DNA of 64,000 bases, taken from NCBI RefSeq assembly GCF_047238185.1, contig NZ_JBDFMI010000006.1:310001-374000 (forward strand), written 5' to 3'. Positions 52,213-60,687 of this stretch are shown here, piece after piece. Made by a program: the position numbers and the translations under genes. Position 1 is the first letter of the stretch, and the number at the start of each line of letters is the position of its first letter. This stretch comes from Bacillus_AD sp047238185. Its GTDB lineage: Bacteria > Bacillota > Bacilli > Bacillales > DSM-1321. A model generated the notes under the pieces. It made no database searches and was not told where the DNA came from. It saw only the letters and a program-made list of their open reading frames with translations.

Positions 52213-52698
52213 TAGAGAATCTATATATGCATACGCTTCGTCAATCTCGTCCAAAGTGTAATGCTGCTTGCTTTTTAGTGTGAATACCTTTTCAGCCACT
52301 TCATCTCTCGGCAATGTATCAAAAAATAAAACGGTTGACACGAGTTCAAGGAAACGCGCATTTTGCTTGTTCATATCCTGCAGGCAGCACTCCAGCTGGG
52401 GCATGTCCATTTTGTACATCTGCAAAAATTCCTGCCCGGCATCGGATAATGAATAGCAATATTGATGGTATCCGCCCTTCTTTTCCTTCATCTCTGTTAA
52501 ATAACCGAGGTCGCACAATTCTTCAATGCGCAATGTCAGCTCCTCGGAATAAGGCCCATAAAAGTGGAACTCATACTTCTCATTAAATGGAAACGAAATT
52601 TTCTTCGCAATATAAATCATCTTCTGCAGCTTTTTCCGTCCGGCGATTTCACCCGCAGCCGATACGGCATGGATGATTTTGGCATGTTCATTAAACAC
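52189..52698 (-). CDS. ywgA: YwgA family protein
   Basis: About 169 residues, starting FNEHAKIIHAVSAAGEIAGRKKL. The layout looks like a winged-helix/antitoxin-like fold: GRKKLQKMIYIAKKISFPFN, YEFHFYGPYSEELTLRIEEL and LGYLTEMKEKKGGYHQYCYSLS, with a C-terminal helical part. The phrase FYGPYSEEL resembles Panacea/DUF4065-type domains, a weak hint only. GTG at 52696-52698 is preferred, eight bases after GGAGG; the ATG at 52704 is too close to it. Function unknown. Confidence 0.82.
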   Translation of the reverse strand: MFNEHAKIIHAVSAAGEIAGRKKLQKMIYIAKKISFPFNEKYEFHFYGPYSEELTLRIEELCDLGYLTEMKEKKGGYHQYCYSLSDAGQEFLQMYKMDMPQLECCLQDMNKQNARFLELVSTVLFFDTLPRDEVAEKVFTLKSKQHYTLDEIDEAYAYIDSLKEKAKAH

Positions 52699-52770
52699 GT
52701 TCATTCCCTCCTATGCTTCGCATAACCCACTTTTCTCCAGCCATAAGCGGATCTTTATTAGGCAACCTTA

Positions 52771-52802
52771 AAGGCATGCAAACAACCCCGTCGGCATGCC
52801 TT
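52771..52802 (-). terminator. Terminator-like hairpin after ywfO
   Basis: AAGGCATGC (minus, 52794-52802) pairs perfectly with GCATGCCTT (52771-52779) across a 14-base loop; a short TTTAAGG follows. Confidence 0.7.
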
Positions 52803-52824
52803 ATTGCTTTATTCCTTGCTATTT

Positions 52825-54126
52825 TTACATTCCCAACAGGGATTTGATTTGCTTCTTAATCGTCTTTTTCGTGGTTTGGTCATTTAAGAAATCAGCAGGA
52901 AAATAGAGTTTATGGTCCGTTCTTCGCTTGCCGCTGATGGCATCGACTATTTCCGATTCTCTGGAAAGCTCTTTTATTTCTCCGTTATTCATCAGCAGAT
53001 GGATTGGCAGCCGCTCTTCCTCTTCTCCCGGACGGTAAAAATCATAAGGCAGATCAGAGGAAGAATCGACTACAAGATAATAATTGGGATCAATGCCTGC
53101 CTTTTTAAACAGGGCCGTTAATTCAATCAGCATCGTCATTCCTTTTTGCGAAGGCTGGAATTCAATGTATTGGAAAAGCCGGCGGTTTACAAAACGGCTG
53201 CATAAATCACTCAGGATCGGGTCATCTTCATTTTCCCACTCCTGAAAATAGTACATCATTATGCTTTCATCCAGCTTCAGGTAATCCCGGACGGTAACGC
53301 GTTCCTCGAACAGCGATAAAAAATGGCGCGGTTGCTGCTTGAACGCATATTTCTTTTCGTACAATTCCTTTGCACGATGGAGAATTTTAATTAAAATTAC
53401 TTCCGCGCTGCGTGAAACCGGGTGGAAATAAACCTGCCAGTACATTTGATAGCGGCTCATGATATAGTCCTCGACTGCGTGCATGCCGCTGCTTTTGATC
53501 ACTACCTGGTCTTCTTTGGGCCTCATGACCCGCAACAGGCGCTCCATATCAAAATGCCCATAGCTGACCCCTGTGTAATAGGTGTCTCTTTGTAAATAAT
53601 CCATACGGTCAGCGTCTATCTGGCTGGAAATCAGGCTGACCACCAATTTGTCATGATAAGTCTTTGCGATTACTTCCGCTACTTTCTTCGGAAAATCCGC
53701 CGATACTTTTATTAAAATTCTGTGCACTTCTGTATCCCCCAAAATAATTTCGCGGGTGAAGTTCTCATGGTCCAGGTTAAATACTTTTTCGAACGAATGG
53801 GAATAGGGACCGTGGCCTAAATCATGCAAAAGGGCTGCGCATAGAGATAGCAGCCTTTCTTCTCCATTCCATTCAGGCCGCCCTGCAAAAACGTCATCGA
53901 TGACGCGGCGGACAATCTCATACACGCCAAGTGAATGATTGAAACGGCTATGCTCTGCTCCGTGGAACGTAAAGAAAGTGGTTCCCAACTGTTTTATTCT
54001 GCGCAATCTTTGAAATTCACGAGTTCCAATCAAATCCCAAATCACTCTATCTTTCACATGGATGTAGCGATGCACAGGATCTTTAAATACTTTTTCTTCG
54101 CTTAATTTCTCATTAGAATATGCCAT
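52825..54126 (-). CDS. ywfO: HD-domain phosphohydrolase YwfO
   Basis: A 433-residue metal-dependent phosphohydrolase. HD motifs: HSRFNHSLGVYEI (about residues 59-71), ALLHDLGHGPYSHSFE (about 97-112) and SSQIDADRMDYLQRDTYYTG (about 167-186). This is the dGTPase-like YwfO group; related proteins in other Firmicutes hydrolyse dNTPs or (p)ppGpp-like nucleotides, but the substrate of YwfO is not settled by sequence. The C-terminal 180 residues are helical and family-specific. ATG follows AAGAAGAGG. Confidence 0.88.
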   Translation of the reverse strand: MAYSNEKLSEEKVFKDPVHRYIHVKDRVIWDLIGTREFQRLRRIKQLGTTFFTFHGAEHSRFNHSLGVYEIVRRVIDDVFAGRPEWNGEERLLSLCAALLHDLGHGPYSHSFEKVFNLDHENFTREIILGDTEVHRILIKVSADFPKKVAEVIAKTYHDKLVVSLISSQIDADRMDYLQRDTYYTGVSYGHFDMERLLRVMRPKEDQVVIKSSGMHAVEDYIMSRYQMYWQVYFHPVSRSAEVILIKILHRAKELYEKKYAFKQQPRHFLSLFEERVTVRDYLKLDESIMMYYFQEWENEDDPILSDLCSRFVNRRLFQYIEFQPSQKGMTMLIELTALFKKAGIDPNYYLVVDSSSDLPYDFYRPGEEEERLPIHLLMNNGEIKELSRESEIVDAISGKRRTDHKLYFPADFLNDQTTKKTIKKQIKSLLGM

Positions 54127-54283
54127 AGTAACCTCTTCTTTTTATACTAGCGTGCTTTTCTTCTATTTTACCATTGATATAGCCATTGATGGCAAAGACA
54201 AAGGGAAAATATCTTCGCATGCCAAAGAAAAACGCGCTTCTACACTTTATATGAACGCAAAGGTATTGTTCTTTATGAACACT

Positions 54284-54319
54284 AAAAAATCACCTATGCT
54301 CCTTACTATATAGGTGATT
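54284..54319 (-). terminator. Intrinsic terminator after the DUF1450 gene
   Basis: AATCACCTAT (54310-54319) pairs with ATAGGTGATT (54288-54297), then TTTTAG. Confidence 0.82.
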
Positions 54320-54344
54320 TCTTTATCTATTCCACATATTCTCT

Positions 54345-54566
54345 TTATTTAATCTTAGCCTGAACTTTTTCGATCAACTCATCCTCCGTGGGAGCCGCAA
54401 CCGGTCTGCTATTCACGAAGGCAAAAGATTTCTTCCTGCCGGGGCCGCAATAGGATTGGCAAGCGATATCGATTGTCGCTTCGGGATCCAATTTTTGCAG
54501 CTTAGGAACGAGCGTTTTAATATTCGTTGCTTGGCATTCGTCACAAATTCTAAATTCGTTAGCCAT
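54345..54566 (-). CDS. DUF1450 family protein
   Basis: A 73-residue protein with cysteines arranged CDEC (about residues 8-11) and CQSYCGPGR (about 36-44), followed by KSFAFVNSRPVAAPTEDELIEKV. DUF1450 proteins resemble thioredoxin-like ferredoxins, with YuzB as the B. subtilis example; whether this one binds a metal is unknown. ATG follows AGAGAGG. It has its own terminator and lies between ywfO and rsfA. Confidence 0.82.
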   Translation of the reverse strand: MANEFRICDECQATNIKTLVPKLQKLDPEATIDIACQSYCGPGRKKSFAFVNSRPVAAPTEDELIEKVQAKIK

Positions 54567-54910
54567 TCTACCATCCCTCTCTATTTAATGAACGCTGCCT
54601 TGTACGCAGCTGGCATAACCCTATATGCATATATAGCAAATCCAAAAAGCCGATCGCATAAAGCATGCTTTTGACTGTTTGAATGCACTTGACCAATGAA
54701 ACACTAAGCGTATTTTACTCCACCTTTTAACCAAAGTCAAAGCAAGGCCAAATGCGCTTTTTTAAAGACTCTAGTGAACCTCTTTTTGCTAAACTACTAT
54801 CCTTTTAAGTTGCATGTATAAAAATTTAGCAATCCGTACAGAATAGGATTAACAGAAATTCCCTGAATCCGGAAGCAGAGAAAATAGAGGAAAAAGAGAG
54901 GAAGAGAAAG
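54567..54910. other. Divergent region between the DUF1450 gene and rsfA
   Basis: About 340 bases without a gene. It holds the rsfA promoter at its right end and a small AAGCATGCTT palindrome near 54662; nothing else is supported. Confidence 0.5.
54816..54844 (+). promoter_or_regulatory. Sigma-F-like promoter of rsfA
   Basis: GTATA (54816-54820), 15 bases, GTACAGAAT (54836-54844). Spacing and both elements match those before spoIIR. RsfA is a sigma-F-controlled gene in B. subtilis. Confidence 0.5.
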
Positions 54911-55666
54911 ATGAAAATTAGGCAAGATGCATGGACAGATGAGGATGATTTATTATTGGCAGAAACCGTATTGCGCCATGTGCGAGAAGGCAGTACACAG
55001 CTGAACGCCTTTGAGGAAGTGGGCGATAAGCTCAACAGGACATCCGCGGCATGCGGCTTCCGCTGGAATGCAGTCGTCCGCCATAATTATGAGAAGGCGC
55101 TGCAACTGGCGAAGAAGCAGCGGAAGCAACGGCACCGGTTATTAGGAAAAGAGCAAGGCGGGAAAAAGAAATTGTTATATTCCCCTCCTGTCCCTTCTTT
55201 AAATGAAGTCATGGGAGAACCAGAAGAAGCCCCCGCTTTTTCATTCCTGGATGAACAAGACAACGAACCTGTATGTGAGGAAGCCGAATTTACTACAGCC
55301 CTACAACAAACAGCCGATGCACCAGCAGCAGGATTCAACCGACTCGATGATGTAATCACTTTTTTGCAAACTATGAATAAACAAAGCTTGCATAACGAAG
55401 GCCTTGCTTCTGAAAACGAAAGATTGAAAGGCGAGCTGAAGGAAGCCAAGAATGAAATTTTCCGCTTTAAAAATATGGTGGAGGAACTGCAGCAAAAGGT
55501 TGCATCCATGGAAGAAAGCTCAGAAACCATCCAGGAAGATTATGAAACCATTATGAAAATTATGAATAGGGCCCGTAAGCTTGTCCTTCTGGAAGAGGAA
55601 ACACCCCAGCATTCCACCAAATTCAAAATGGACCGAAACGGGAATTTGGAGAAAGTAGCAGAGTGA
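54911..55666 (+). CDS. rsfA: Prespore-specific transcription factor RsfA
   Basis: A 251-residue regulator that fine-tunes the sigma-F regulon in the forespore. An N-terminal Myb/SANT-like domain (about residues 4-58) has DAWTDEDDLLLAETVLRHVR and TSAACGFRWNAVVRHNYEKAL, followed by a basic KKQRKQRHRLL. The middle is low complexity; residues about 165-205 form a coiled coil (NERLKGELKEAKNEIFRFKN). The ATG follows GAAGAGAAAG. B. subtilis RsfA (YwfN) is at the same locus. Confidence 0.9.
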   Translation: MKIRQDAWTDEDDLLLAETVLRHVREGSTQLNAFEEVGDKLNRTSAACGFRWNAVVRHNYEKALQLAKKQRKQRHRLLGKEQGGKKKLLYSPPVPSLNEVMGEPEEAPAFSFLDEQDNEPVCEEAEFTTALQQTADAPAAGFNRLDDVITFLQTMNKQSLHNEGLASENERLKGELKEAKNEIFRFKNMVEELQQKVASMEESSETIQEDYETIMKIMNRARKLVLLEEETPQHSTKFKMDRNGNLEKVAE

Positions 55667-55732
55667 ATGCCTGCCGATGGTCAGGATCCGATATGAAAAA
55701 TAGATTTGGCAGCAACATATTATGTAAATAGT

Positions 55733-55768
55733 AAAACGCCCGCTTTTCAACAAGCGGGCGTTTTCTTA
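55733..55768. terminator. Bidirectional terminator between rsfA and lipL
   Basis: AAAACGCCCGCTT (55733-55745) and AAGCGGGCGTTTT (55752-55764) form a perfect 13-bp stem with a six-base loop. Confidence 0.93.
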
Positions 55769-55773
55769 ATTTA

Positions 55774-56607
55774 TTATAAAAATTTATCGTTGCGTTCCTG
55801 CATTCTCAGCAAATAATTTTCATACAGCCCTGCCTCTTTATCAGACAAAGAGGAAGAGTATACGCCGCCGCTATGCTCTTGCAGATTTTTCAGCAATAGC
55901 AGAACGACATCCTGGACAGACAATTCGACGCCAAGCAGTTCACTGAGTGAAGCCATTACGCCAGGGACAATCGCCGGGTACGAAAATTTAGTCGTTTCAT
56001 CCGCCAATGATAGGCGGTAAAAATCCTTGATCATCTCCGCCCGCTTCGATCCGCTTCCATTGACGCACAGATAGATCTGTACAGCTACCCCATTTCGTAT
56101 GCGCCGCTGTGAAATGCCTGCAAATTTCTTGCCATCGATGCTTAAATCATAACTACCCGGACAATAGGAGCCGACAATTTCTTTCGCTTCAATGGCCGCA
56201 TCGTATGCTTCAAACATAGATTTGATCAATTCAAACATCGTATCGTAACCGCGGTTGATATCGATCCTCTTATCTTGTTCCGTGAAAATCAAGGAAATGT
56301 TAAGCACACCGGTATCCAATACAACAGCAAGCCCCCCTGAATTCCGGACGATGGCATGGTAGCCTTTCCCTTCCAGAAAGGCTAATCCCTTTTCCAAATA
56401 GGGAAGTCTGCTATCCTGTATCCCCAAAACAACTGTATTATGATGGACCCACGTACGAGCAATCGCCGGAGATGCCCCCGAACCAGCCATATGGCATAAT
56501 GTATCATCCATGGCAAACGATTGGAGCGCCGAAAAAGACGGACCCATCGTAGACTGGTCAATGAACCGCCATGAGTCCTGACGTAATAACGTATTTCCCT
56601 CGTTCAT
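55774..56607 (-). CDS. lipL: Octanoyl-[GcvH]:protein N-octanoyltransferase
   Basis: Amidotransferase that moves octanoyl from GcvH to E2 subunits in lipoate assembly. The biotin/lipoate ligase fold shows RNSGGLAVVLDTGVLNISLIF and GSYCPGSYDLSIDGKKFAGISQRR; Cys149 is the catalytic cysteine, separating LipL from LplJ and LipM. Length 277. ATG follows GAAGAGGTGGG. It lies next to pta as ywfL does in B. subtilis. Confidence 0.93.
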   Translation of the reverse strand: MNEGNTLLRQDSWRFIDQSTMGPSFSALQSFAMDDTLCHMAGSGASPAIARTWVHHNTVVLGIQDSRLPYLEKGLAFLEGKGYHAIVRNSGGLAVVLDTGVLNISLIFTEQDKRIDINRGYDTMFELIKSMFEAYDAAIEAKEIVGSYCPGSYDLSIDGKKFAGISQRRIRNGVAVQIYLCVNGSGSKRAEMIKDFYRLSLADETTKFSYPAIVPGVMASLSELLGVELSVQDVVLLLLKNLQEHSGGVYSSSLSDKEAGLYENYLLRMQERNDKFL

Positions 56608-56674
56608 ATGTTTCTTCCCACCTCTTCCATACCATTCAGTGCCTTAGTCATTTTGCGCTGAAGCGGGAAATGGA

Positions 56675-57652
56675 TTATCTTTGTAACGCTTGCCCAGCTG
56701 TAATCAATGCCAATTTATAGACATCCTCTTCATTGCAGCCGCGCGATAGATCGTTGACCGGACGGTTCAACCCCTGAAGGATCGGTCCAACCGCTTCGAA
56801 ATTACCCAATCTCTGTGCAATTTTGTATCCGATATTACCCGCTTCCAAGCTAGGGAATACAAATACATTCGCATCTCCTTGAATAGGGGAATCCGGCGCT
56901 TTTTGTGCTGCGACAGAAGGAACGAAAGCTGCATCAAATTGGAATTCTCCATCCACTGTCAATAGCGGGTCACGCAACTTAACTAAATTCACAGCTTCCG
57001 AAACCTTCTCTGTTTCTGGTGATTTAGCAGAACCTTTTGTAGAGAAACTCAGCATTGCCACTCTTGGTTCAATACTGAACATATTGGCCGTTTTAGCGCT
57101 TTCAACAGCTATTTCAGCCAAATCGTTGCTATCTGGTGCAATGTTGATTGCGCAATCGGCAAACACATATTTTTCTTCACCGCGTACCATAATGAACACG
57201 CCTGATGTTTTGCTGACTCCTTCTTTTGTTTTGATGATCTGCAGCGCCGGGCGAACCGTATCTGCTGTTGAATGAATTGCACCGCTTACCAGCCCGTCCG
57301 CTTTATTTACATAAACCAGCATTGTTCCGAAGTAATTGCCATCTTTCAGAATCACTCGCGCTTCATCTGCAGTCACTTTGCCTTTGCGTCGCTCAACAAA
57401 AGCTGCCACAAGTTCCTCCATCATGATGAAATTCTCAGGATCATAAATCTCTGCAGAAGCCAAAGACACACCCAATTCATCCGCCTTCGCTTCAATTTCA
57501 GCAATATTGCCGATTAGGATCGGTGTTAAAATTTTCTCAGCCGCTAATCTTCCCGCCGCTGCTAAAATGCGGGCATCCGCTCCTTCAGGGAAAACAATTT
57601 TAACATTTTGCCCTGTCACTTTTTCTTTCAATGCTGTAAATAAATCACTCAC
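56675..57652 (-). CDS. pta: Phosphate acetyltransferase
   Basis: Converts acetyl-CoA and phosphate to acetyl phosphate for overflow metabolism. Single catalytic-domain form of 325 residues: KIVFPEGADARILAAAGRLA, DGLVSGAIHSTADTVRPALQ, MLSFSTKGSAKSPETEKV, QGDANVFVFPSLEAGNIGYK. GTG at 57650-57652 follows AAGGAGGACTTTATA and is preferred to an ATG at 57688. In B. subtilis pta is CcpA-activated; I did not find a matching cre here. Confidence 0.95.
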   Translation of the reverse strand: MSDLFTALKEKVTGQNVKIVFPEGADARILAAAGRLAAEKILTPILIGNIAEIEAKADELGVSLASAEIYDPENFIMMEELVAAFVERRKGKVTADEARVILKDGNYFGTMLVYVNKADGLVSGAIHSTADTVRPALQIIKTKEGVSKTSGVFIMVRGEEKYVFADCAINIAPDSNDLAEIAVESAKTANMFSIEPRVAMLSFSTKGSAKSPETEKVSEAVNLVKLRDPLLTVDGEFQFDAAFVPSVAAQKAPDSPIQGDANVFVFPSLEAGNIGYKIAQRLGNFEAVGPILQGLNRPVNDLSRGCNEEDVYKLALITAGQALQR

Positions 57653-57888
57653 TATAAAGTCCTCCTTCATTTCTATACGTATTAGCATACTCTGTCTAAA
57701 CGGAAATTTCTATGCATCTCAGCGAAAAAAAGGCTATTTACGATGTTAAGTTAATTCAGAAAATTACCTATTGACCAACTTTTCGTTTCCTTTTTCTTTA
57801 CCTGAATTGTCCTATATAAAACATAGAATATTATTTGATAATTTTAACAATTGTATGTCGTTGAGCCTCACGCGGCTCTTTTCAATAG

Positions 57889-57937
57889 CTCCTATGGTAT
57901 AGTAGTGAGGAAAAAGAAGGTAACCATACCATAGGAG
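57889..57937 (+). promoter_or_regulatory. hemQ promoter with a 12-bp inverted repeat spanning the -10 and ribosome site
   Basis: CTCCTATGGTAT (57889-57900) is exactly complementary to ATACCATAGGAG (57926-57937). The left arm contains an extended -10 (TGG-TATAGT, 57895-57903); the right arm contains the AGGAG ribosome site of hemQ. A regulator bound to both arms, or a hairpin in a longer transcript, would control hemQ. Confidence 0.55.
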
Positions 57938-57947
57938 TGATAAACGA

Positions 57948-58691
57948 ATGAGTGAAGCTGCAAAGACGCTTGACGGATGGTACTGCCTGCACGACTTCAG
58001 AAGCATTGATTGGACAATATGGAAAATGCTGTCCAGCGACGAACGCCAGGCTGCCATTACTGAATTTTTATCATTGATTGAAAAATGGAAGACAACTGAA
58101 ACCGAAAAAGCGGGCAGCCATGCCCTTTACACAATTGTTGGCCAAAAAGCTGATTTTATGATGATGATCCTTCGTCCTACTATGGAAGAATTGAATGAAA
58201 TCGAAACTGAATTCAATAAATCGAAACTTGCTGAATACACCATTCCTGCCTACTCATATGTATCTGTCGTGGAATTGAGCAACTACCTGCCTTCAGATGA
58301 AGATCCTTACCAAAATCCTCACGTGTTGGCACGGTTATACCCTGTTCTGCCGAAGGCGAAGTATGTGTGCTTCTACCCGATGGACAAGCGCCGACAAGGC
58401 GAGGATAACTGGTATATGCTTCCGATGGACGAGCGGCGCGCCATGATGCGTTCACATGGAATGATTGGACGGCAATATGCAGGAAAGGTCAAACAAATTA
58501 TCACCGGGTCAGTTGGATTTGATGACTATGAATGGGGAGTAACCCTTTTCTCCGATGATGTCCTTCAATTCAAAAAATTGGTTTACGAAATGCGTTTCGA
58601 TGAAGTAAGTGCGCGTTACGGCGAATTTGGCGGCTTCTACGTCGGAAATCTTCTAACGGAAGATAAAGTGGCATCCTACCTGCACGTATAA
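57948..58691 (+). CDS. hemQ: Coproheme decarboxylase HemQ (chlorite-dismutase family)
   Basis: Last step of the coproporphyrin-dependent heme pathway of Gram-positives: two oxidative decarboxylations of coproheme using H2O2. The catalytic tyrosine is Tyr143 in CFYPMDKRR and the axial histidine is His170 in MMRSHGMIGRQYAGKV. Length 247 is typical. The distal arginine of true chlorite dismutases is absent in this family (a Gln/other residue instead), so chlorite dismutation is not expected. It matches ywfI next to pta. Confidence 0.95.
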   Translation: MSEAAKTLDGWYCLHDFRSIDWTIWKMLSSDERQAAITEFLSLIEKWKTTETEKAGSHALYTIVGQKADFMMMILRPTMEELNEIETEFNKSKLAEYTIPAYSYVSVVELSNYLPSDEDPYQNPHVLARLYPVLPKAKYVCFYPMDKRRQGEDNWYMLPMDERRAMMRSHGMIGRQYAGKVKQIITGSVGFDDYEWGVTLFSDDVLQFKKLVYEMRFDEVSARYGEFGGFYVGNLLTEDKVASYLHV

Positions 58692-58726
58692 GAACGGATG
58701 TACAACAACTCTATAATGAAGAAGAC

Positions 58727-58765
58727 AATGCAAGGAAGGGACTGCCCCCTCCCTTGCATTTTTTA
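58727..58765 (+). terminator. Intrinsic terminator after hemQ
   Basis: AATGCAAGG (58727-58735) and CCTTGCATT (58752-58760) pair, followed by TTTTTTAT. Confidence 0.88.
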
Positions 58766-58767
58766 TG

Positions 58768-58796
58768 TCATATAAAGCCCTCCCCTGCATACATAT
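58768..58796 (+). promoter_or_regulatory. Sigma-E-like promoter of cwlJ
   Basis: TCATATA (58768-58774), 13 bases, CATACATAT (58788-58796) resembles the mother-cell sigma-E pattern KMATATT-N14-15-CATACANT, about 80 bases before cwlJ. Spacing is one base short. Confidence 0.4.
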
Positions 58797-58878
58797 GAAA
58801 CAGTAAGGATTCCTTTTGCATGGAAGAGAAGATTAAATGGATATCCCAACTAGACCCAACAGACGATGAGGTGAACAA

Positions 58879-59310
58879 ATGGGTGTCATTTCTTATAACG
58901 AAGAAGATGTAAAGCTGCTGGCGCGCCTCATGAGGGCAGAGGCCGAGGGTGAAGGCGAGCTGGGAATGCTCATGGTCGGCAACGTGGGCGTGAATCGGAT
59001 CCGAGCCAATTGCCTCGATTTTAAAAACATCACCAATATGAACCAAATGGTTTTTCAAAATCCGGGCGGTTTCGAAGCTACCCAAAAAGGCTACTTTTAT
59101 CAACGGGCCAGAGAAAAAGACATTGAATTGGCCCGCAAAGCGATCAAGGGAAACAGGTATCACCCTGCCTCGTATTCATTATGGTTTTTCCGGCCGGAAG
59201 GCGATTGCCCCCCAACCTGGTATGACCAGGCGAACGCAGGAAGATATAAATCGCATTGCTTCTTCGAACCGAACGGAGACGACTGTCCAGGCGTCTACCA
59301 AACGTTCTGA
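58879..59310 (+). CDS. cwlJ: Spore cortex-lytic cell wall hydrolase CwlJ
   Basis: Degrades spore cortex during germination, triggered by Ca-dipicolinate. The 143 residues form a SleB/CwlJ hydrolase domain: LLARLMRAEAEGEGELGMLMVG contains the catalytic glutamate region, MNQMVFQNPGGFEAT, HPASYSLWFFRPEGDCPPTWYDQ and CFFEPNGDDCPGVY end it. There is no signal peptide, as expected for a coat protein made in the mother cell. It precedes gerQ, which is needed for CwlJ localisation in spores; this pairing is as in the B. cereus group. Confidence 0.94.
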   Translation: MGVISYNEEDVKLLARLMRAEAEGEGELGMLMVGNVGVNRIRANCLDFKNITNMNQMVFQNPGGFEATQKGYFYQRAREKDIELARKAIKGNRYHPASYSLWFFRPEGDCPPTWYDQANAGRYKSHCFFEPNGDDCPGVYQTF

Positions 59311-59322
59311 TGCTGAGCTGTT

Positions 59323-59368
59323 TTCAGCCATGTTCATGCTAAACGCACATGCATGGCTGAACCTTTTT
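59323..59368 (+). terminator. Hairpin terminator between cwlJ and gerQ
   Basis: TTCAGCCATG (59323-59332) pairs perfectly with CATGGCTGAA (59352-59361), then CCTTTTT. It may be partial, or gerQ may have its own promoter: GCATACATT at 59453-59461 matches a sigma-E -10. Confidence 0.7.
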
Positions 59369-59525
59369 GGCGCAAAAAAGAGCATTGCATCTACAGAGGG
59401 ATGTACGGAATTCCACATATGTTTTAACAGCTCCGGTTACCCATCATAACCGGCATACATTCTTTGGCAACTCAGCGGAAATGCATTAAAGCAGAATCTA
59501 ATGAAGAATATGGAGGTTAGAAAGC

Positions 59526-60068
59526 ATGAATCAATCTGGTTCGAACTCATATGGCAATTACGGCTATACTGCCCCACAGCAGCAACGGCAACCCCAACAG
59601 CAAACGCCTTACTATAATGGAATGCCAGGCGCCCAACAGCAGCCAATGTACCAGCAACAGGCCCCGATGCAGCCTCAGCAACAACAGCAGCCCAATTACC
59701 AAGGAGGGCCACTGGCTCCATCAGGTGCCTTGTTAGTGCCGACACAAAGTGCTCCCACAACTGGCGTACAGGTTCCCGGCATGCTTCCAATTGAACAATC
59801 CTATATCGAAAACATTCTTCGCCTGAATAAAGGAAAACTGGCCACCGTCTATATGACATTCGAAAATAACAATGAATGGAATGCCAAAATCTTCAAAGGC
59901 ATTATTGAAGCGGCAGGCCGGGACCACATTATTTTAAGCGACCCCCAGACCGGCATCCGCTATGTCCTACTGATGGTCTATCTGGATTACATTACATTCG
60001 ATGAAGAAATTGAATATGACTATCCTTTTAACGGCGTTAGTCCTATGAGTACTTATTCCCCCCGCTAA
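59526..60068 (+). CDS. gerQ: Spore coat protein GerQ
   Basis: Coat protein required for CwlJ placement and germination with Ca-dipicolinate. The N-terminal 65 residues are Gln/Pro-rich (for example QQQRQPQQQTPYYNGMPG); GerQ is crosslinked by transglutaminase through lysines. The conserved C-terminal domain (about 85-170) has LPIEQSYIENILRLNKGKLA, TVYMTFENNNEWNAKIFKG and DHIILSDPQTGIRYVLLMVY. ATG lies behind GGAGGTTAGAAAGC. It equals ywdL of B. subtilis. Confidence 0.95.
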   Translation: MNQSGSNSYGNYGYTAPQQQRQPQQQTPYYNGMPGAQQQPMYQQQAPMQPQQQQQPNYQGGPLAPSGALLVPTQSAPTTGVQVPGMLPIEQSYIENILRLNKGKLATVYMTFENNNEWNAKIFKGIIEAAGRDHIILSDPQTGIRYVLLMVYLDYITFDEEIEYDYPFNGVSPMSTYSPR

Positions 60069-60109
60069 TCAAAGAAAAGCCGGATTATTAAGCTCATATC
60101 ATCTGAAAT

Positions 60110-60152
60110 AAGAAAAGTCCACTTCGCCAGGGCAGCGGAGCGGACTTTTCTT
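60110..60152. terminator. Bidirectional terminator between gerQ and ywdK
   Basis: AAGAAAAGTCC (60110-60120) and GGACTTTTCTT (60142-60152) pair perfectly over 11 bp. Confidence 0.88.
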
Positions 60153-60153
60153 G

Positions 60154-60525
60154 TTACATATGTTTATAAACAGCGATAATCAATAAAATCCATGCCACAA
60201 TAAAGCCAACGCCGCCGATAGGCGTAATGGCTCCGAGCATTTTAATCTGAGTGACACTCAGGATATAAAGACTTCCAGAGAAAAGGATTGTACCGATGAA
60301 CATGAGCCAGCCTGACCAATTGAATAATGGCTTCATCCCATATTTGCCTGCGAGCATGCCGACAATCAACAATCCGATTGAATGGAACATTTGATAATTC
60401 ACAGCTTTTTCCCATGTAATCAAATATTTCGCCGGGATCTTACCGTCCAGGATGTGGGCACCGAAAGCGCCCAACGCAACAGACAGCGCAGCATATGCAG
60501 CGCCGAATACAATGAATAATTTCAT
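60154..60525 (-). CDS. ywdK: DUF423 family membrane protein YwdK
   Basis: A 123-residue protein with four membrane helices (about residues 3-23, 45-62, 68-88, 97-119). The motif ALGAFGAHIL near the N-terminus and WEKAVNYQMFHSIGLL are diagnostic of DUF423. Function unknown. Position after gerQ is conserved. ATG follows AGTAGGGGGACT. Confidence 0.88.
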   Translation of the reverse strand: MKLFIVFGAAYAALSVALGAFGAHILDGKIPAKYLITWEKAVNYQMFHSIGLLIVGMLAGKYGMKPLFNWSGWLMFIGTILFSGSLYILSVTQIKMLGAITPIGGVGFIVAWILLIIAVYKHM

Positions 60526-60687
60526 AGTCCCCCTACTTTCACTGATTATAATCCATTTTATTTTCTAAAAATAATGTATTTTGGTACATTTATATTTAAA
60601 CATATGTAATGGGCAAATAACAGTATGTTGACCAGCTTGCCCCATTGACCTTTCTGGTTCGGTAAACATAAAAGGAGCTCGATTGAA

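Noticed and set aside
59523..59720. CAG/CAA-rich stretch as a repeat element
   Set aside because: It encodes the Gln/Pro-rich N-terminus of GerQ, a normal feature of that coat protein.
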